From: Micromonospora_H sonneratiae | GTDB lineage: Bacteria; Actinomycetota; Actinomycetes; Mycobacteriales; Micromonosporaceae | Direction: 5' to 3' | NCBI RefSeq assembly: GCF_042679305.1 | Contig: NZ_JBHTMP010000015.1 | Coordinates: 73,069 to 137,068, forward strand | Length of the DNA stretch: 64,000 nucleotides | Shown here: positions 40,573 through 48,499 of the stretch, in pieces | Layout of the letters: every line of letters starts with the position of its first letter | Position numbering within the stretch: position 1 is the stretch's first letter | The notes under the pieces: model-generated | What the model saw: only the letters and a program-made list of their open reading frames with translations | Database searches by the model: none | What the model was told of the DNA's origin: nothing | Made by a program: the position numbers and the translations under genes

Positions 40573-41760
40573 TCAGCGGGCGTTGAGCAGATGTTCGACG
40601 GCGAGTTGGTTGAGCCGTACGAAGCCGAAGCCACGGGCGGCTGTCGCGTCGACGTCGAACTCCTCGAAGGCACCGCGGTCGGCCAACAGGTCGGCGTAGC
40701 TCTCGCCGGGAGCGAGGGTCGGGGTGGCGAGATCGGGCACCTTGCTGGCGGCAAGCGCCTCGTGCACCTCCGGATCGGCGCGGAACGCGGCAGCCCGCTC
40801 CCTGAGCAGCAAATAGGTACGCATGTTCGCAGCCGCCGAAGCCCAGACGCCGTCGAAGTCCTCGGTCCGGGACGGCTTGTAGTCGAAGTGGCGTGGCCCG
40901 TCGTAGGCTCGACCACCGCCCGGTGCGCCATGTTCGAGCAGGTCGACCAGGGCGAACGCGTTGAGCAGGTCACCGTGGCCGAAGACCAGGTCCTGGTCGT
41001 ACTTGATGCCCCGCTGACCGTTCAGGTCGATGTGGAACAGCTTGCCCTGCCACAACGCCTGGGCGATGCCGTGGGTGAAGTTGAGCCCGGCCATCTGTTC
41101 ATGACCGACCTCGGGATTTACGCCCACCAGATCGGCGTGCTCCAGGGTGTCGATGAAGGCGATGGCATGCCCGATGGTGGGCAACAGGATGTCGCCGCGC
41201 GGCTCGTTGGGCTTGGGTTCGAGGGCGAACCTCAGGTCGTAGCCCCGGTCCAGGACGTACCGGGTGAGCAGGTTGAGCGCCTCACGGTACCGGTCCAGCG
41301 CGGCCCGTACGTCCTTGGCCAGGTCGTACTCCGCCCCTTCCCGACCACCCCACAGCACGAAGGTTCGGGCACCCAACTCTGCCGCGAGGTCGATGTTGCG
41401 CAGCACCTTGCGCAGGGCGTAGCGGCGTACGTCCCGGTCGTTGCTGGTGAAGCCGCCGTCCTTGAACACCGGGTGGGTGAACAGATTGGTGGTGACCATC
41501 GGTACGACCAGCCCGGTCTCGTCGAGGGCCTTGCGGAACGACCCGATGTGGCGATCGCGGGTCGGGGCGTCCGCACCGAACGGGATCAGGTCGTCATCGT
41601 GGAAGGTGATGCCGTACGCGCCCAGCTCAGCAAGCTTGTGCACTGCCTCGACCGGGTCCAACGCCGGCCTGGTCGCGTCGCCGAACGGGTCACGGGCCGG
41701 CCAACCCACCGTCCAGAGGCCGAACGAGAACCTGTCCGCAGGGGTGGGTCCGACTGTCAT
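40573..41760 (-). CDS. xylA: Xylose isomerase
   Basis: 395 residues from the ATG at 41760 (GAGGAGG four bases upstream). Actinobacterial class I enzyme: YGITFHDDDLIPFG with the catalytic H about 54, FALEPKPNEPRGD (metal-ligand Glu), VGHEQMAGLNF, HIDLNGQRGIKYDQDL and HFDYKPSRTEDFDG supply the two-metal site. Converts D-xylose to D-xylulose, feeding xylB. Neither a xylose transporter nor a XylR regulator is visible in the window. Confidence 0.95.
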   Translation of the reverse strand: MTVGPTPADRFSFGLWTVGWPARDPFGDATRPALDPVEAVHKLAELGAYGITFHDDDLIPFGADAPTRDRHIGSFRKALDETGLVVPMVTTNLFTHPVFKDGGFTSNDRDVRRYALRKVLRNIDLAAELGARTFVLWGGREGAEYDLAKDVRAALDRYREALNLLTRYVLDRGYDLRFALEPKPNEPRGDILLPTIGHAIAFIDTLEHADLVGVNPEVGHEQMAGLNFTHGIAQALWQGKLFHIDLNGQRGIKYDQDLVFGHGDLLNAFALVDLLEHGAPGGGRAYDGPRHFDYKPSRTEDFDGVWASAAANMRTYLLLRERAAAFRADPEVHEALAASKVPDLATPTLAPGESYADLLADRGAFEEFDVDATAARGFGFVRLNQLAVEHLLNAR

Positions 41761-41907
41761 GCCGCCTCCTCGATACACGTACCGATGCTTCGCATCAGCT
41801 TCCATGAATCGAGCGGGCCAGTCGAGGCCGGAGCGGGATGTACCGCCGCAACTCAGGTTGCGTTGCCGACGCAGACGGCCGCACCGATCGGTACGGATGC
41901 CCGATGC

Positions 41908-43392
41908 TCAGTAGGCGCCCCGGCTGTTGATGACCGCGCCGAACGTCTTCCACAGGATGGTCAGGTCAGCGGCGAGGGACCAGTTCTCCACGTAGTAGAG
42001 GTCCAGCCGGATGCCGTCCTCCCAGCTGAGGTCGGATCGGCCGCTGACCTGCCACAGCCCGGTCATCCCCGGTTTCACCAGCAGCCGGCGGGCGACGTCG
42101 CCGTCGTAGTGGGCCACCTCGGTGGGCAACGGTGGACGCGGACCGACCAGGCTCATGTGTCCGAACAGGACATTGGCCAGTTGGGGCAGCTCGTCGAGCG
42201 ACCACTTGCGCAGGAACCGACCGACCCGGGTGACCCGGGGGTCGGCGCGCATCTTGAACATCAGACCGTCGGTCTCGTTCCTCGTGGAGAGTTCCTTGAG
42301 CAGCGCATCCGCGTTGACCACCATCGTGCGGAACTTGTAGACGCCGAACTCGTTGCCACCCATGCCGACCCGCGTCTGCCGGAAGATCACCGGCCCCCGA
42401 CTGTCAATCTTGATCGCCAGTGCGATCAGGGCCAGCAACGGAAGCGCCAGGGTGAGTACCCCGAGCGCCAGGGCCCGGTCGACGAAGCCCTTGACGAGCT
42501 TCCGGGCCCCCCGGAACTCGGGCGCCTCCACATGGATCAGTGGCAGCCCGGCCACCGGACGGGTGTGGATGCGGGGACCGGCGACATCGGTCAGCGCCGG
42601 AGCCAGCACCAGGTCGACTCCGGTGCCCTCCAACTGCCAGCCGAGCCGGCGCAACCGGGCTGCGGTCAGTTCACCGGAGGCCGCCACCGCGACGGTGTCG
42701 ACCCTGCTGGTCGAGATGGCGTCGACGATCCCACGGAATGAGCCGACCACTGGTACGTCACCCAGGCGTTGCGGCACCGGCGCCAGTAACGCGTCCGGGA
42801 TGCAGGCACCCACCACCTGGTAACCGGCGTACGGCTCCCGGCGCAGCGTGTGCACCAGTTCCAGCACGTGCGCCGTGTCCCCGACCACGAGCACCCGCCG
42901 GGACCAACCCGCGCCTTTCGACCGGGACCGGTGCAGATGCTTGCGGGCCGCGAACCGGGCGACCACCAGACCGACCGTGCCGACCGCCAGCGAGATGCCC
43001 AGAAAGCCCCGGGACACACCGACGTCAGCGATGTAGCCGGTGATCGCTATCGCCCCGGCCAACCGCAGGCTGGCCGACGTGACTCGGCGATATTCGTCGA
43101 TGCCGTAACCGAGCACCCGGTCGTCGTAGCAACGCAGTGCCTTGAGGGAGAGCATCCAGGCCGCCACCAGGGCGGGGGCGACCACGACGTACGGGATGTC
43201 CGACCCTCGTGGCTCGTCGCCACCGAACCGGGTGAAGTAGCCGACCAGCACCGTGAGCAGGAGAATCGTGGCATCGAGAATCACGATCGTACGAATGTAG
43301 GCCCGCTGCCGCAGCCGTAGCGCCGCATCAGGCGCCCCTGGCAAGGAGTCCAGGGGCGTGGTCGCGGAGGTCAGCATTGTCGCCGTCGGCAC
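41908..43392 (-). CDS. Polyprenyl glycosylphosphotransferase (exopolysaccharide initiating sugar transferase)
   Basis: 494 residues from GTG 43392 with GGGAGG four bases upstream; an ATG 15 bases later is possible. Four N-terminal helices (about 32-50, 66-84, 110-125, 130-146), a cytoplasmic Rossmann-like domain (RRVLVVGDTAHVLELVHTLRREPYAGYQVVGA), then one helix (about 311-331) and the bacterial sugar transferase domain: FRQTRVGMGGNEFGVYKFRTM, RFLRKWSLDELPQLANVL, SLVGPRPPLPTEVAHY, KPGMTGLWQVSGRSDLSWED. It transfers a sugar phosphate to undecaprenyl phosphate, the first step of a surface polysaccharide. No other polysaccharide gene is adjacent. Confidence 0.93.
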   Translation of the reverse strand: MPTATMLTSATTPLDSLPGAPDAALRLRQRAYIRTIVILDATILLLTVLVGYFTRFGGDEPRGSDIPYVVVAPALVAAWMLSLKALRCYDDRVLGYGIDEYRRVTSASLRLAGAIAITGYIADVGVSRGFLGISLAVGTVGLVVARFAARKHLHRSRSKGAGWSRRVLVVGDTAHVLELVHTLRREPYAGYQVVGACIPDALLAPVPQRLGDVPVVGSFRGIVDAISTSRVDTVAVAASGELTAARLRRLGWQLEGTGVDLVLAPALTDVAGPRIHTRPVAGLPLIHVEAPEFRGARKLVKGFVDRALALGVLTLALPLLALIALAIKIDSRGPVIFRQTRVGMGGNEFGVYKFRTMVVNADALLKELSTRNETDGLMFKMRADPRVTRVGRFLRKWSLDELPQLANVLFGHMSLVGPRPPLPTEVAHYDGDVARRLLVKPGMTGLWQVSGRSDLSWEDGIRLDLYYVENWSLAADLTILWKTFGAVINSRGAY

Positions 43393-43429
43393 CAGCCCTC
43401 CCAGTTCGCTAAGGGCGCACCCAGAATCA

Positions 43430-43459
43430 ACCGCCGGTCCCCGTTACGGGGCCGGCGGT
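43430..43459. other. Hairpin near the start of the polyprenyl transferase gene
   Basis: ACCGCCGG-x-CCCCG, loop TTA, CGGGG-x-CCGGCGGT. In the direction of the minus-strand gene it lies about 37 bases before the start codon, so it would form in the leader; it has no T-run. Confidence 0.5.
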
Positions 43460-43640
43460 GCCGGGCACCACGACATCTTCACCCACCAGAATCGCTACAC
43501 AGAGCTTTCGACAGATTACTGTCACTTACTTGGAAAGCGGGGTAGCGGTTGTCCGCGTGGCGACCTTCGGCAGCCGATTACGAAGTCGGGTTGGCGACAG
43601 TTGAGATCAACCACGGTATGGGGTGCCGGTGATGCCGACC

Positions 43641-43815
43641 GAAAGCCACCGCCCGGATCCCGAAGCCACCGCCCGAGTCCCGAAGCCACCGCCCGGATCC
43701 CGAAGCCACCGTCCAGATCCCGGAGCTACGTCCAGATCCCGGAGCTACGTCCAGATCCCGAAGCTACGTCCAGATCCCGAAGCTACGTCCAGATCCCGGA
43801 GCTGGTGCCCGGATC
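43641..43815. repeat. Tandem array of nine 19-20 bp units
   Basis: Four 20-bp units like CGAAGCCACCGCCCGGATCC (43641-43720), then five 19-bp units like CGGAGCTACGTCCAGATCC (43721-43815). The last unit overlaps the stop codon of the VWA gene. Within each length class the units are nearly identical, so the array seems to have grown by recent duplication. Confidence 0.9.
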
Positions 43816-45598
43816 AGCGTGGTGTGGCGGGACGTAGCGAGATGGCCCGGAGGAAGATGTCGTCGATCTTCGCCGGATCCTCGGTGACGAAGACTCCACC
43901 GCCGGTGACCTTGGTGATGCCCTCCAGTTCGGCGCGGCTGACGTCACCACCGATGCCGATGATGACCACCTGGATCGGCCGCTCCGGATCGGCCAGCCGC
44001 TTCAACTCGGCCAGCAGCTTCTGCTGGGTGATGCCGTCGGTGTCCTCGTTGCGTCCGTCGGTGAGCAGCACCACCGAGTTGACCCGGCCCCGCTCCCAAC
44101 CGTCCTGGACCGCCCGATAGGCAGCCAGCACGGTGTCGTAGAGTCCGGTGCCGCCGTTCTCCTTCGGGGTGATGCCGCGGAGCGCATCGACGAGACGACC
44201 GCGCTGGCTGCTCAACGGACCGATCGGCACCAGTTCCCGGTAGTCACGGTCACCCACCAACTCCGTCGAGAAGGTCCACAGACCGAGGGACCACGAGTCG
44301 TCGAAGAGTGCCAGGCCACGGCCGGCCGCCGCCACGGTCACCTGCTGACGGGTGGCGTTCCCGGCGGTGGGCACCCGTTCCCGCATGGAGCCGGAGACGT
44401 CAATGACGGCCAGCATCCGACCCGGCTGGGTGACGGCCGTCCAGGTGGACAGGGCGCGGTCGACCGCCGCGGAGGTGGACCCGGAGTCGGCGGCGCTGCC
44501 GGGAGCGGCGGGAGCCGTACCGGTCGGGTCAGGGGTGGCACCGGCCATGCTGGGGACCGCCGTCCCGACGGAACTCGGCGCACCCGATGGCGATCGGAAT
44601 CCCTGGCCCGGTGTTCCGTCCGGCGCGCGCAGTCCCCGCTCGGCCAGCGACCCACGGAAGCCGCCACCGGCGAGCACCGAGTAGAGACCCTCGGCAGCAG
44701 CGATCTTCGCCGGTTGGCCGCCGGGCATCACCGCGTACGGGTAGTCCAGCGCCATCGGCTCCGGCCTGAGGTAGAGGGCGGCGAGTGGAACCGGTGGCTG
44801 GGTCGCGTTGTGCTCGATGATCTTCTGTTCGGACATCGCGGCGGCACTGATCGCGGCGGCGAGGGCCGCCGGGTCGGCCGAGCGGGGGAATCTCGCCAAC
44901 AGGTCCTGCCGATGCTCCGACCGGCCGGCGGCCAGCGTCCGCAGGACAGCGGTGGTGGCCGCCTGCCCGCCGGCCGGATCCGGCTTGACCGCTCCCCCCA
45001 ACGCCAACAGCCCGGCGAGACTGGCTGCGTCCCGGCCGGGGTCGACGGTGCCGGGCCGCAGCCCACTCCCGGAGGTGATCTGCCGGAGCAGGTCGGACCA
45101 GCTGAGTTGCCTGCCGGGCCAGCCCATCCGGACGGCCACCGGTTCCGGCACCGCCACCACCACCGGACTACTGGCGACGGATCCACCGTTGGTGGGCGTG
45201 AAACCGGACGCGCCAGCGGTACGCAGGCGCTGCAACCAGGTCGAGGAGTCCGGCAGCCAGACATCCGGAATCGGGGAGGCGCTGTTGGCCTGGTCGACGC
45301 TGGTCAGGGACACCCCGTGCTGGGCGGCCACCTTCCCGGCCACCTCGACCGGATCGGCGGCGACCACGTCGACGGCGACGCAGGTGCCGTTGACCGCCGC
45401 CCCATCGGCTACCCACCCGTCGGCGGCGGCGCGTACGGCCGGCGCGATCTCGGTGGCGGCGGCGACGTTCAGCCGGATCTCACCGGAACACGGCTGCGGA
45501 GAGAGCTGCCGGTAGCCGAGCCAGCCTCCTACGCCGGCGACGACTACCAGCGCCGTCACCACAGCGACGGCGCCTGCTCCCCGAATTCTTCTCGGCAT
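43814..45598 (-). CDS. Membrane-anchored VWA-domain protein with substrate-binding-protein-like ectodomain
   Basis: 594 residues from ATG 45598 (a GTG 18 bases upstream is possible; neither has a clear Shine-Dalgarno). One N-terminal helix (about 5-29), then an extracellular bacterial substrate-binding-like domain (about 35-310: IRLNVAAATEIAPAVRAAADGW, DVWLPDSSTWL), an Ala/Pro/Ser-rich linker (about 320-380), and a C-terminal VWA domain with the metal-ion site DVSGSM (about 400-405), GTGLYDTVLAAY and LLTDGRNED. Known: similar proteins occur widely in actinobacteria, function unsettled. Flanked by two unrelated tandem arrays. Confidence 0.85.
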   Translation of the reverse strand: MPRRIRGAGAVAVVTALVVVAGVGGWLGYRQLSPQPCSGEIRLNVAAATEIAPAVRAAADGWVADGAAVNGTCVAVDVVAADPVEVAGKVAAQHGVSLTSVDQANSASPIPDVWLPDSSTWLQRLRTAGASGFTPTNGGSVASSPVVVAVPEPVAVRMGWPGRQLSWSDLLRQITSGSGLRPGTVDPGRDAASLAGLLALGGAVKPDPAGGQAATTAVLRTLAAGRSEHRQDLLARFPRSADPAALAAAISAAAMSEQKIIEHNATQPPVPLAALYLRPEPMALDYPYAVMPGGQPAKIAAAEGLYSVLAGGGFRGSLAERGLRAPDGTPGQGFRSPSGAPSSVGTAVPSMAGATPDPTGTAPAAPGSAADSGSTSAAVDRALSTWTAVTQPGRMLAVIDVSGSMRERVPTAGNATRQQVTVAAAGRGLALFDDSWSLGLWTFSTELVGDRDYRELVPIGPLSSQRGRLVDALRGITPKENGGTGLYDTVLAAYRAVQDGWERGRVNSVVLLTDGRNEDTDGITQQKLLAELKRLADPERPIQVVIIGIGGDVSRAELEGITKVTGGGVFVTEDPAKIDDIFLRAISLRPATPR

Positions 45599-45616
45599 AC
45601 GGTGGCGGCCTGACAC

Positions 45617-45844
45617 GAAACCATCTTGCGTACCTGGTCAAGGCGTTGACGCGACTCTCACCAGAATGTTACGCAGCGGTAACCTTACTACCTGGAAACA
45701 TAGCTCAGCGCATTCATTTGATTACAGAACGCCTGCGCATTTAGCCTTTCGTTTCTTTCCGCGCCAATCACGCAAACCGGATGAATGTCGGAATTCGTTT
45801 CCGGATCATGGCCGACAACGCATACCGCGCCAACTGCCGAACAC
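45617..45844. other. Upstream region of the VWA gene
   Basis: AT-richer sequence between the VWA start and the 17-19 bp array. It holds no credible gene and should contain the VWA promoter on the minus strand; boxes are not assignable. Confidence 0.45.
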
Positions 45845-45932
45845 GTTCTCGGTTACCCGGCGTTCTCGGTGACCCGGCGCATTTCGGTGACCCGGCGCGT
45901 TCTCGGTTACCCGGCGATCTCAGCTACCCGAT
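45845..45932. repeat. Tandem array of five 17-19 bp units
   Basis: Units like GTTCTCGGTTACCCGGC at 45845, 45862, 45879, 45897 and a diverged one at 45916. The array reaches into the last codons of the lactonase gene (stop at 45920-45922). Unrelated in sequence to the array at 43641-43815. Confidence 0.85.
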
Positions 45933-46969
45933 ACCGCCAGCACGCAGGTCGGGCTCGACACGCTGACCGGCTCCCCCACCCGGTCCGGCACTCCGGTCAC
46001 CGGATCGACCGCGAACACCCCGACCGCATGCGCCCGCTCATCAGCGACGTAGAGATGTGAACCGATCAGGGCGAAGTGTCGGGGCCACTGGCCACCGGTG
46101 TCCACCTCGGCGACCAGGCGGGGCAGTTCGTCGTCCAACGCGAAGACGGCCACGGTGCCCACACCCCGGTTCGCGACGTACAGGAACCGGCCGTCGGGGC
46201 GTACCGCGACCTCGGACGGATGGACCGGACCGGTACGTTCGGTGGCCGCGACCCGACCCCGCTCGTGCAGGGTGCCACCGACGTCGAGGCCGTACGTGAT
46301 CACCGTTCCGTCCAGTTCGCCGACGACGAAGCAGCGCAGCCCGTCCGGGTGGCGGGCGAGATGCCGGGGACCGCAACCGGGGTCGGTACGGACCGGAGGC
46401 AGTTGCGGCAGCAGCCGACCCGCGGCCCGGTCGAGGTCGTACCGGTAGAGCGAGTCGGTGCCCAGGTCCACCGCCAGCAGCGCGCCACCGAGCGGATCCG
46501 GCGAGACCATGTGGGCGTGCGCCCGCTCCTGTCGGTCCGGATCAGCACCATGTCCCTCGTGCGTCACCAGATCCGTGTAGTCGCTCGGGACGCCGGCCCC
46601 GTCCAACGGCAGCAGGCCGACACTGCCGCTGCCGTAGTTCGCCACGAACAGGTACCCACCATCCGGTGCCACCGACAGGTGGCAGGGGTCCGCCCCACCG
46701 GTCGACCAGACACCGAGTCCGCGCAATCCACCGTCCGGTGCCACCGCCCAGGCGCTGGCCGTACCGTCGGCGAGTTCGTTGACCGCGTACAGCACCGGCA
46801 GACTCGGATGCCGGGCCAGGAACGAGGGCGACGGCGTGGCCGCGACCGTCCCGAGCACCTCGAGTGCGCCGCTGGCCGGATCGCGACGGGCCGCGACGAC
46901 ACCCTGCCCCTGCCCGCCGCTCTCCCCGGTGTAACAGCCGAGGTAGACGAGCCCACCGTCACCAGCCAT
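45920..46969 (-). CDS. Lactonase family protein (6-phosphogluconolactonase-like beta-propeller)
   Basis: 349 residues from the ATG at 46969 (GGGGGAG five bases upstream). Seven-bladed beta-propeller repeats are visible: VYLGCYTGESGGQGQGVVAARRD, PSFLARHPSLPVLYAVNEL, GADPCHLSVAPDGGYLFVANYGSGSV, CGPRHLARHPDGLRCFVVGEL, VHPSEVAVRPDGRFLYVANRGVGTV. Family members hydrolyse 6-phosphogluconolactone or related lactones (YbhE/Pgl). No pentose-phosphate genes are adjacent. The C-terminus (TCVLAVSGS) is encoded partly by the tandem array. Confidence 0.88.
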   Translation of the reverse strand: MAGDGGLVYLGCYTGESGGQGQGVVAARRDPASGALEVLGTVAATPSPSFLARHPSLPVLYAVNELADGTASAWAVAPDGGLRGLGVWSTGGADPCHLSVAPDGGYLFVANYGSGSVGLLPLDGAGVPSDYTDLVTHEGHGADPDRQERAHAHMVSPDPLGGALLAVDLGTDSLYRYDLDRAAGRLLPQLPPVRTDPGCGPRHLARHPDGLRCFVVGELDGTVITYGLDVGGTLHERGRVAATERTGPVHPSEVAVRPDGRFLYVANRGVGTVAVFALDDELPRLVAEVDTGGQWPRHFALIGSHLYVADERAHAVGVFAVDPVTGVPDRVGEPVSVSSPTCVLAVSGS

Positions 46970-47108
46970 CCGATGCTCCCCCAGCCTCCCGACACCACCT
47001 CGGCCCACGCTCGATCCAATCAGACGGTACGGCCGGGCGCGCGGTACCCGGCTGGAAGAGGTCCTTCGAGCCGGAAGGTGACCCCGCCCAGCCGGCGTAC
47101 GGCGATGA

Positions 47109-47711
47109 TCAGGCGACCGGCACCGGCTGGCCCCGGCGTTGCGCGACGAGTTCGACCAACGCGATGAGCAGGGTCTTGCCCGAGTGGCGGCTACGCGCGT
47201 CGCAGAGCAGGATCGGCACGTCCGGATCGAGATCGAGGGCCGTACGCACCGACTCGGTGGTGAACCGCTGCGCCCCGTCGAAACAGTTGACCCCGACGAC
47301 GAACGGAATGCCCCGCTGCTCGAAGTAGTCGACGGACGGGAAACAGTCGGCCAGTCGACGGGTGTCGGCCAGTACCACCGCACCCAGCGCACCGAAGGCC
47401 AGCTCGTCCCAGAGGAACCAGAACCGGTCCTGCCCCGGGGTACCGAACAGGTAGACCTGGAGGTCCTCGTTGATGGTGATCCGGCCGAAGTCCATGGCCA
47501 CGGTGGTGGTGGTCTTCTCCTCCACCCCGGCCAGATCGTCGGTGCCGATGCTGGCGTTGGTCAGCACCTCCTCGGTCTGCAACGGCCGGATCTCGCTGAC
47601 CGCACCCACCAGCGTGGTCTTGCCGGCTCCGAAGCCGCCGGCAATCAGGATCTTCAGAGCGAGCGGGATCCGCTGCCCGGATCCGTTCCGGTCAGAGCGC
47701 ACGGAGACCAT
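47109..47711 (-). CDS. cvnD: Conservon GTPase (CvnD/MglA-like)
   Basis: 200 residues from ATG 47711, overlapping the DUF742 gene end by 20 bases. P-loop GGFGAGKTT (25-33), switch region TTTTVAMDFGRI, GTPGQDRFWFLWDELAFGALG (Walker B-like, Ras-like DxxG replaced by GTPGQ) and NCFD for the base-recognition motif. Fourth gene of the minus-strand conservon operon (CvnA-B-C-D), the actinobacterial module in which a membrane kinase-like protein works with Roadblock, DUF742 and small GTPase proteins. No cytochrome P450 gene follows, unlike some conservons. Confidence 0.92.
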   Translation of the reverse strand: MVSVRSDRNGSGQRIPLALKILIAGGFGAGKTTLVGAVSEIRPLQTEEVLTNASIGTDDLAGVEEKTTTTVAMDFGRITINEDLQVYLFGTPGQDRFWFLWDELAFGALGAVVLADTRRLADCFPSVDYFEQRGIPFVVGVNCFDGAQRFTTESVRTALDLDPDVPILLCDARSRHSGKTLLIALVELVAQRRGQPVPVA

Positions 47712-48087
47712 TGACCACCGCCTTGAGAATGTTGTCATCGGGGAACTGGCGCGATGCCGGTGGCTCATGTGTCTCGATGAGCCCGGCGGAGAGCAGGTCA
47801 CCGAGCAGCACCCGCACCACTCCCAGCGCCAGATCGACCTGGGCGGACAGTTCGGCGACGGAGAGTGGCTCCTGAGCCAGCTCGATGATCTTTCGGTGCT
47901 CCGGCTGTAGCTGCCGGTGGAGGTGCTGGTCGATTCCACCCGGCGTGGTCGCCACCACGAACGCCACCAGGTCGAATCCGCCGGCGGCCGGACGCACCCG
48001 GCCGCCGGTCATCGTGTACGGCCGAACCACCGGTCCAGCCTCGTCGTCGAGCCAGTCATGGTGGGGTACGGGCGGCTCAGCCCGCAT
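47692..48087 (-). CDS. cvnC: Conservon DUF742 protein (CvnC)
   Basis: 131 residues. DUF742 hallmarks: VVRPYTMTGGRVRP (about 20-33), the winged-helix-like PEHRKIIELAQEPLSVAELSAQVDLALGVVRVLLGDLLSAGLIETH (about 62-108), and the C-terminal DDNILKAVVNGLRAL. It overlaps the Roadblock gene start-to-end by eleven bases and the GTPase by 20, so translation of the four genes is chained. Confidence 0.93.
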   Translation of the reverse strand: MRAEPPVPHHDWLDDEAGPVVRPYTMTGGRVRPAAGGFDLVAFVVATTPGGIDQHLHRQLQPEHRKIIELAQEPLSVAELSAQVDLALGVVRVLLGDLLSAGLIETHEPPASRQFPDDNILKAVVNGLRAL

Positions 48088-48499
48088 CAGACGCCTCCCC
48101 AGGTGTTCGGGTCGGCGCGGACATGATCTGTCCCACCCGGGTGACCAGCATCGCCATCTCGTACGCGATCAGCCCGATGTCGGAGTCGGCGTCGCTCAGT
48201 ACCGCCAGACAGGCACCCTGACCAGCGGCGGTGACGAAGAGATAGGCCGACTCCATCTCCACGACGGTCTGCCGGACCGCACCGGCCGAGAAGTGCCGGC
48301 TCGCCCCTTTGGCCAGGCTCTGGAAGCCTGCGGCCATTGCGGACAGATGCTCGGCATCCTCCTGACTCAACTCCCGTGATGCGCCCATCAACAGGCCGTC
48401 CGCCGAGAGCACCACGGCTTGCCGCGCGGTCGGCACGCGTTCCACGAGATCGTCGAGTAGCCAGTCGAGATTCGCGGCCGGCCTCGTCGTGTGCACCAC
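48077..48499 (-). CDS. cvnB: Conservon Roadblock/LC7 protein (CvnB)
   Basis: 140 residues. Roadblock/LC7 fold: LDWLLDDLVERVPTARQAVVLSADGLLMGASRELSQEDAEHLSAMAAGFQSLAKGA (about 10-65) and the later TVVEMESAYLFVTAAGQGACLAVL. These proteins act as GAP-like partners of MglA-type GTPases. Start at 48499 overlaps the CvnA stop. Confidence 0.93.
   Translation of the reverse strand: MVHTTRPAANLDWLLDDLVERVPTARQAVVLSADGLLMGASRELSQEDAEHLSAMAAGFQSLAKGASRHFSAGAVRQTVVEMESAYLFVTAAGQGACLAVLSDADSDIGLIAYEMAMLVTRVGQIMSAPTRTPGEASDAG

Noticed and set aside
39016..42741. 1241-codon plus-strand frame antisense to xylB/xylA and the polyprenyl transferase
   Set aside because: Spans three genes on the other strand and the intergenic gaps; a typical GC-rich shadow frame.
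43641..43815. The 19-20 bp array as a CRISPR
   Set aside because: Units are adjacent with no unique spacers and no cas genes are nearby, so it is a simple tandem repeat.
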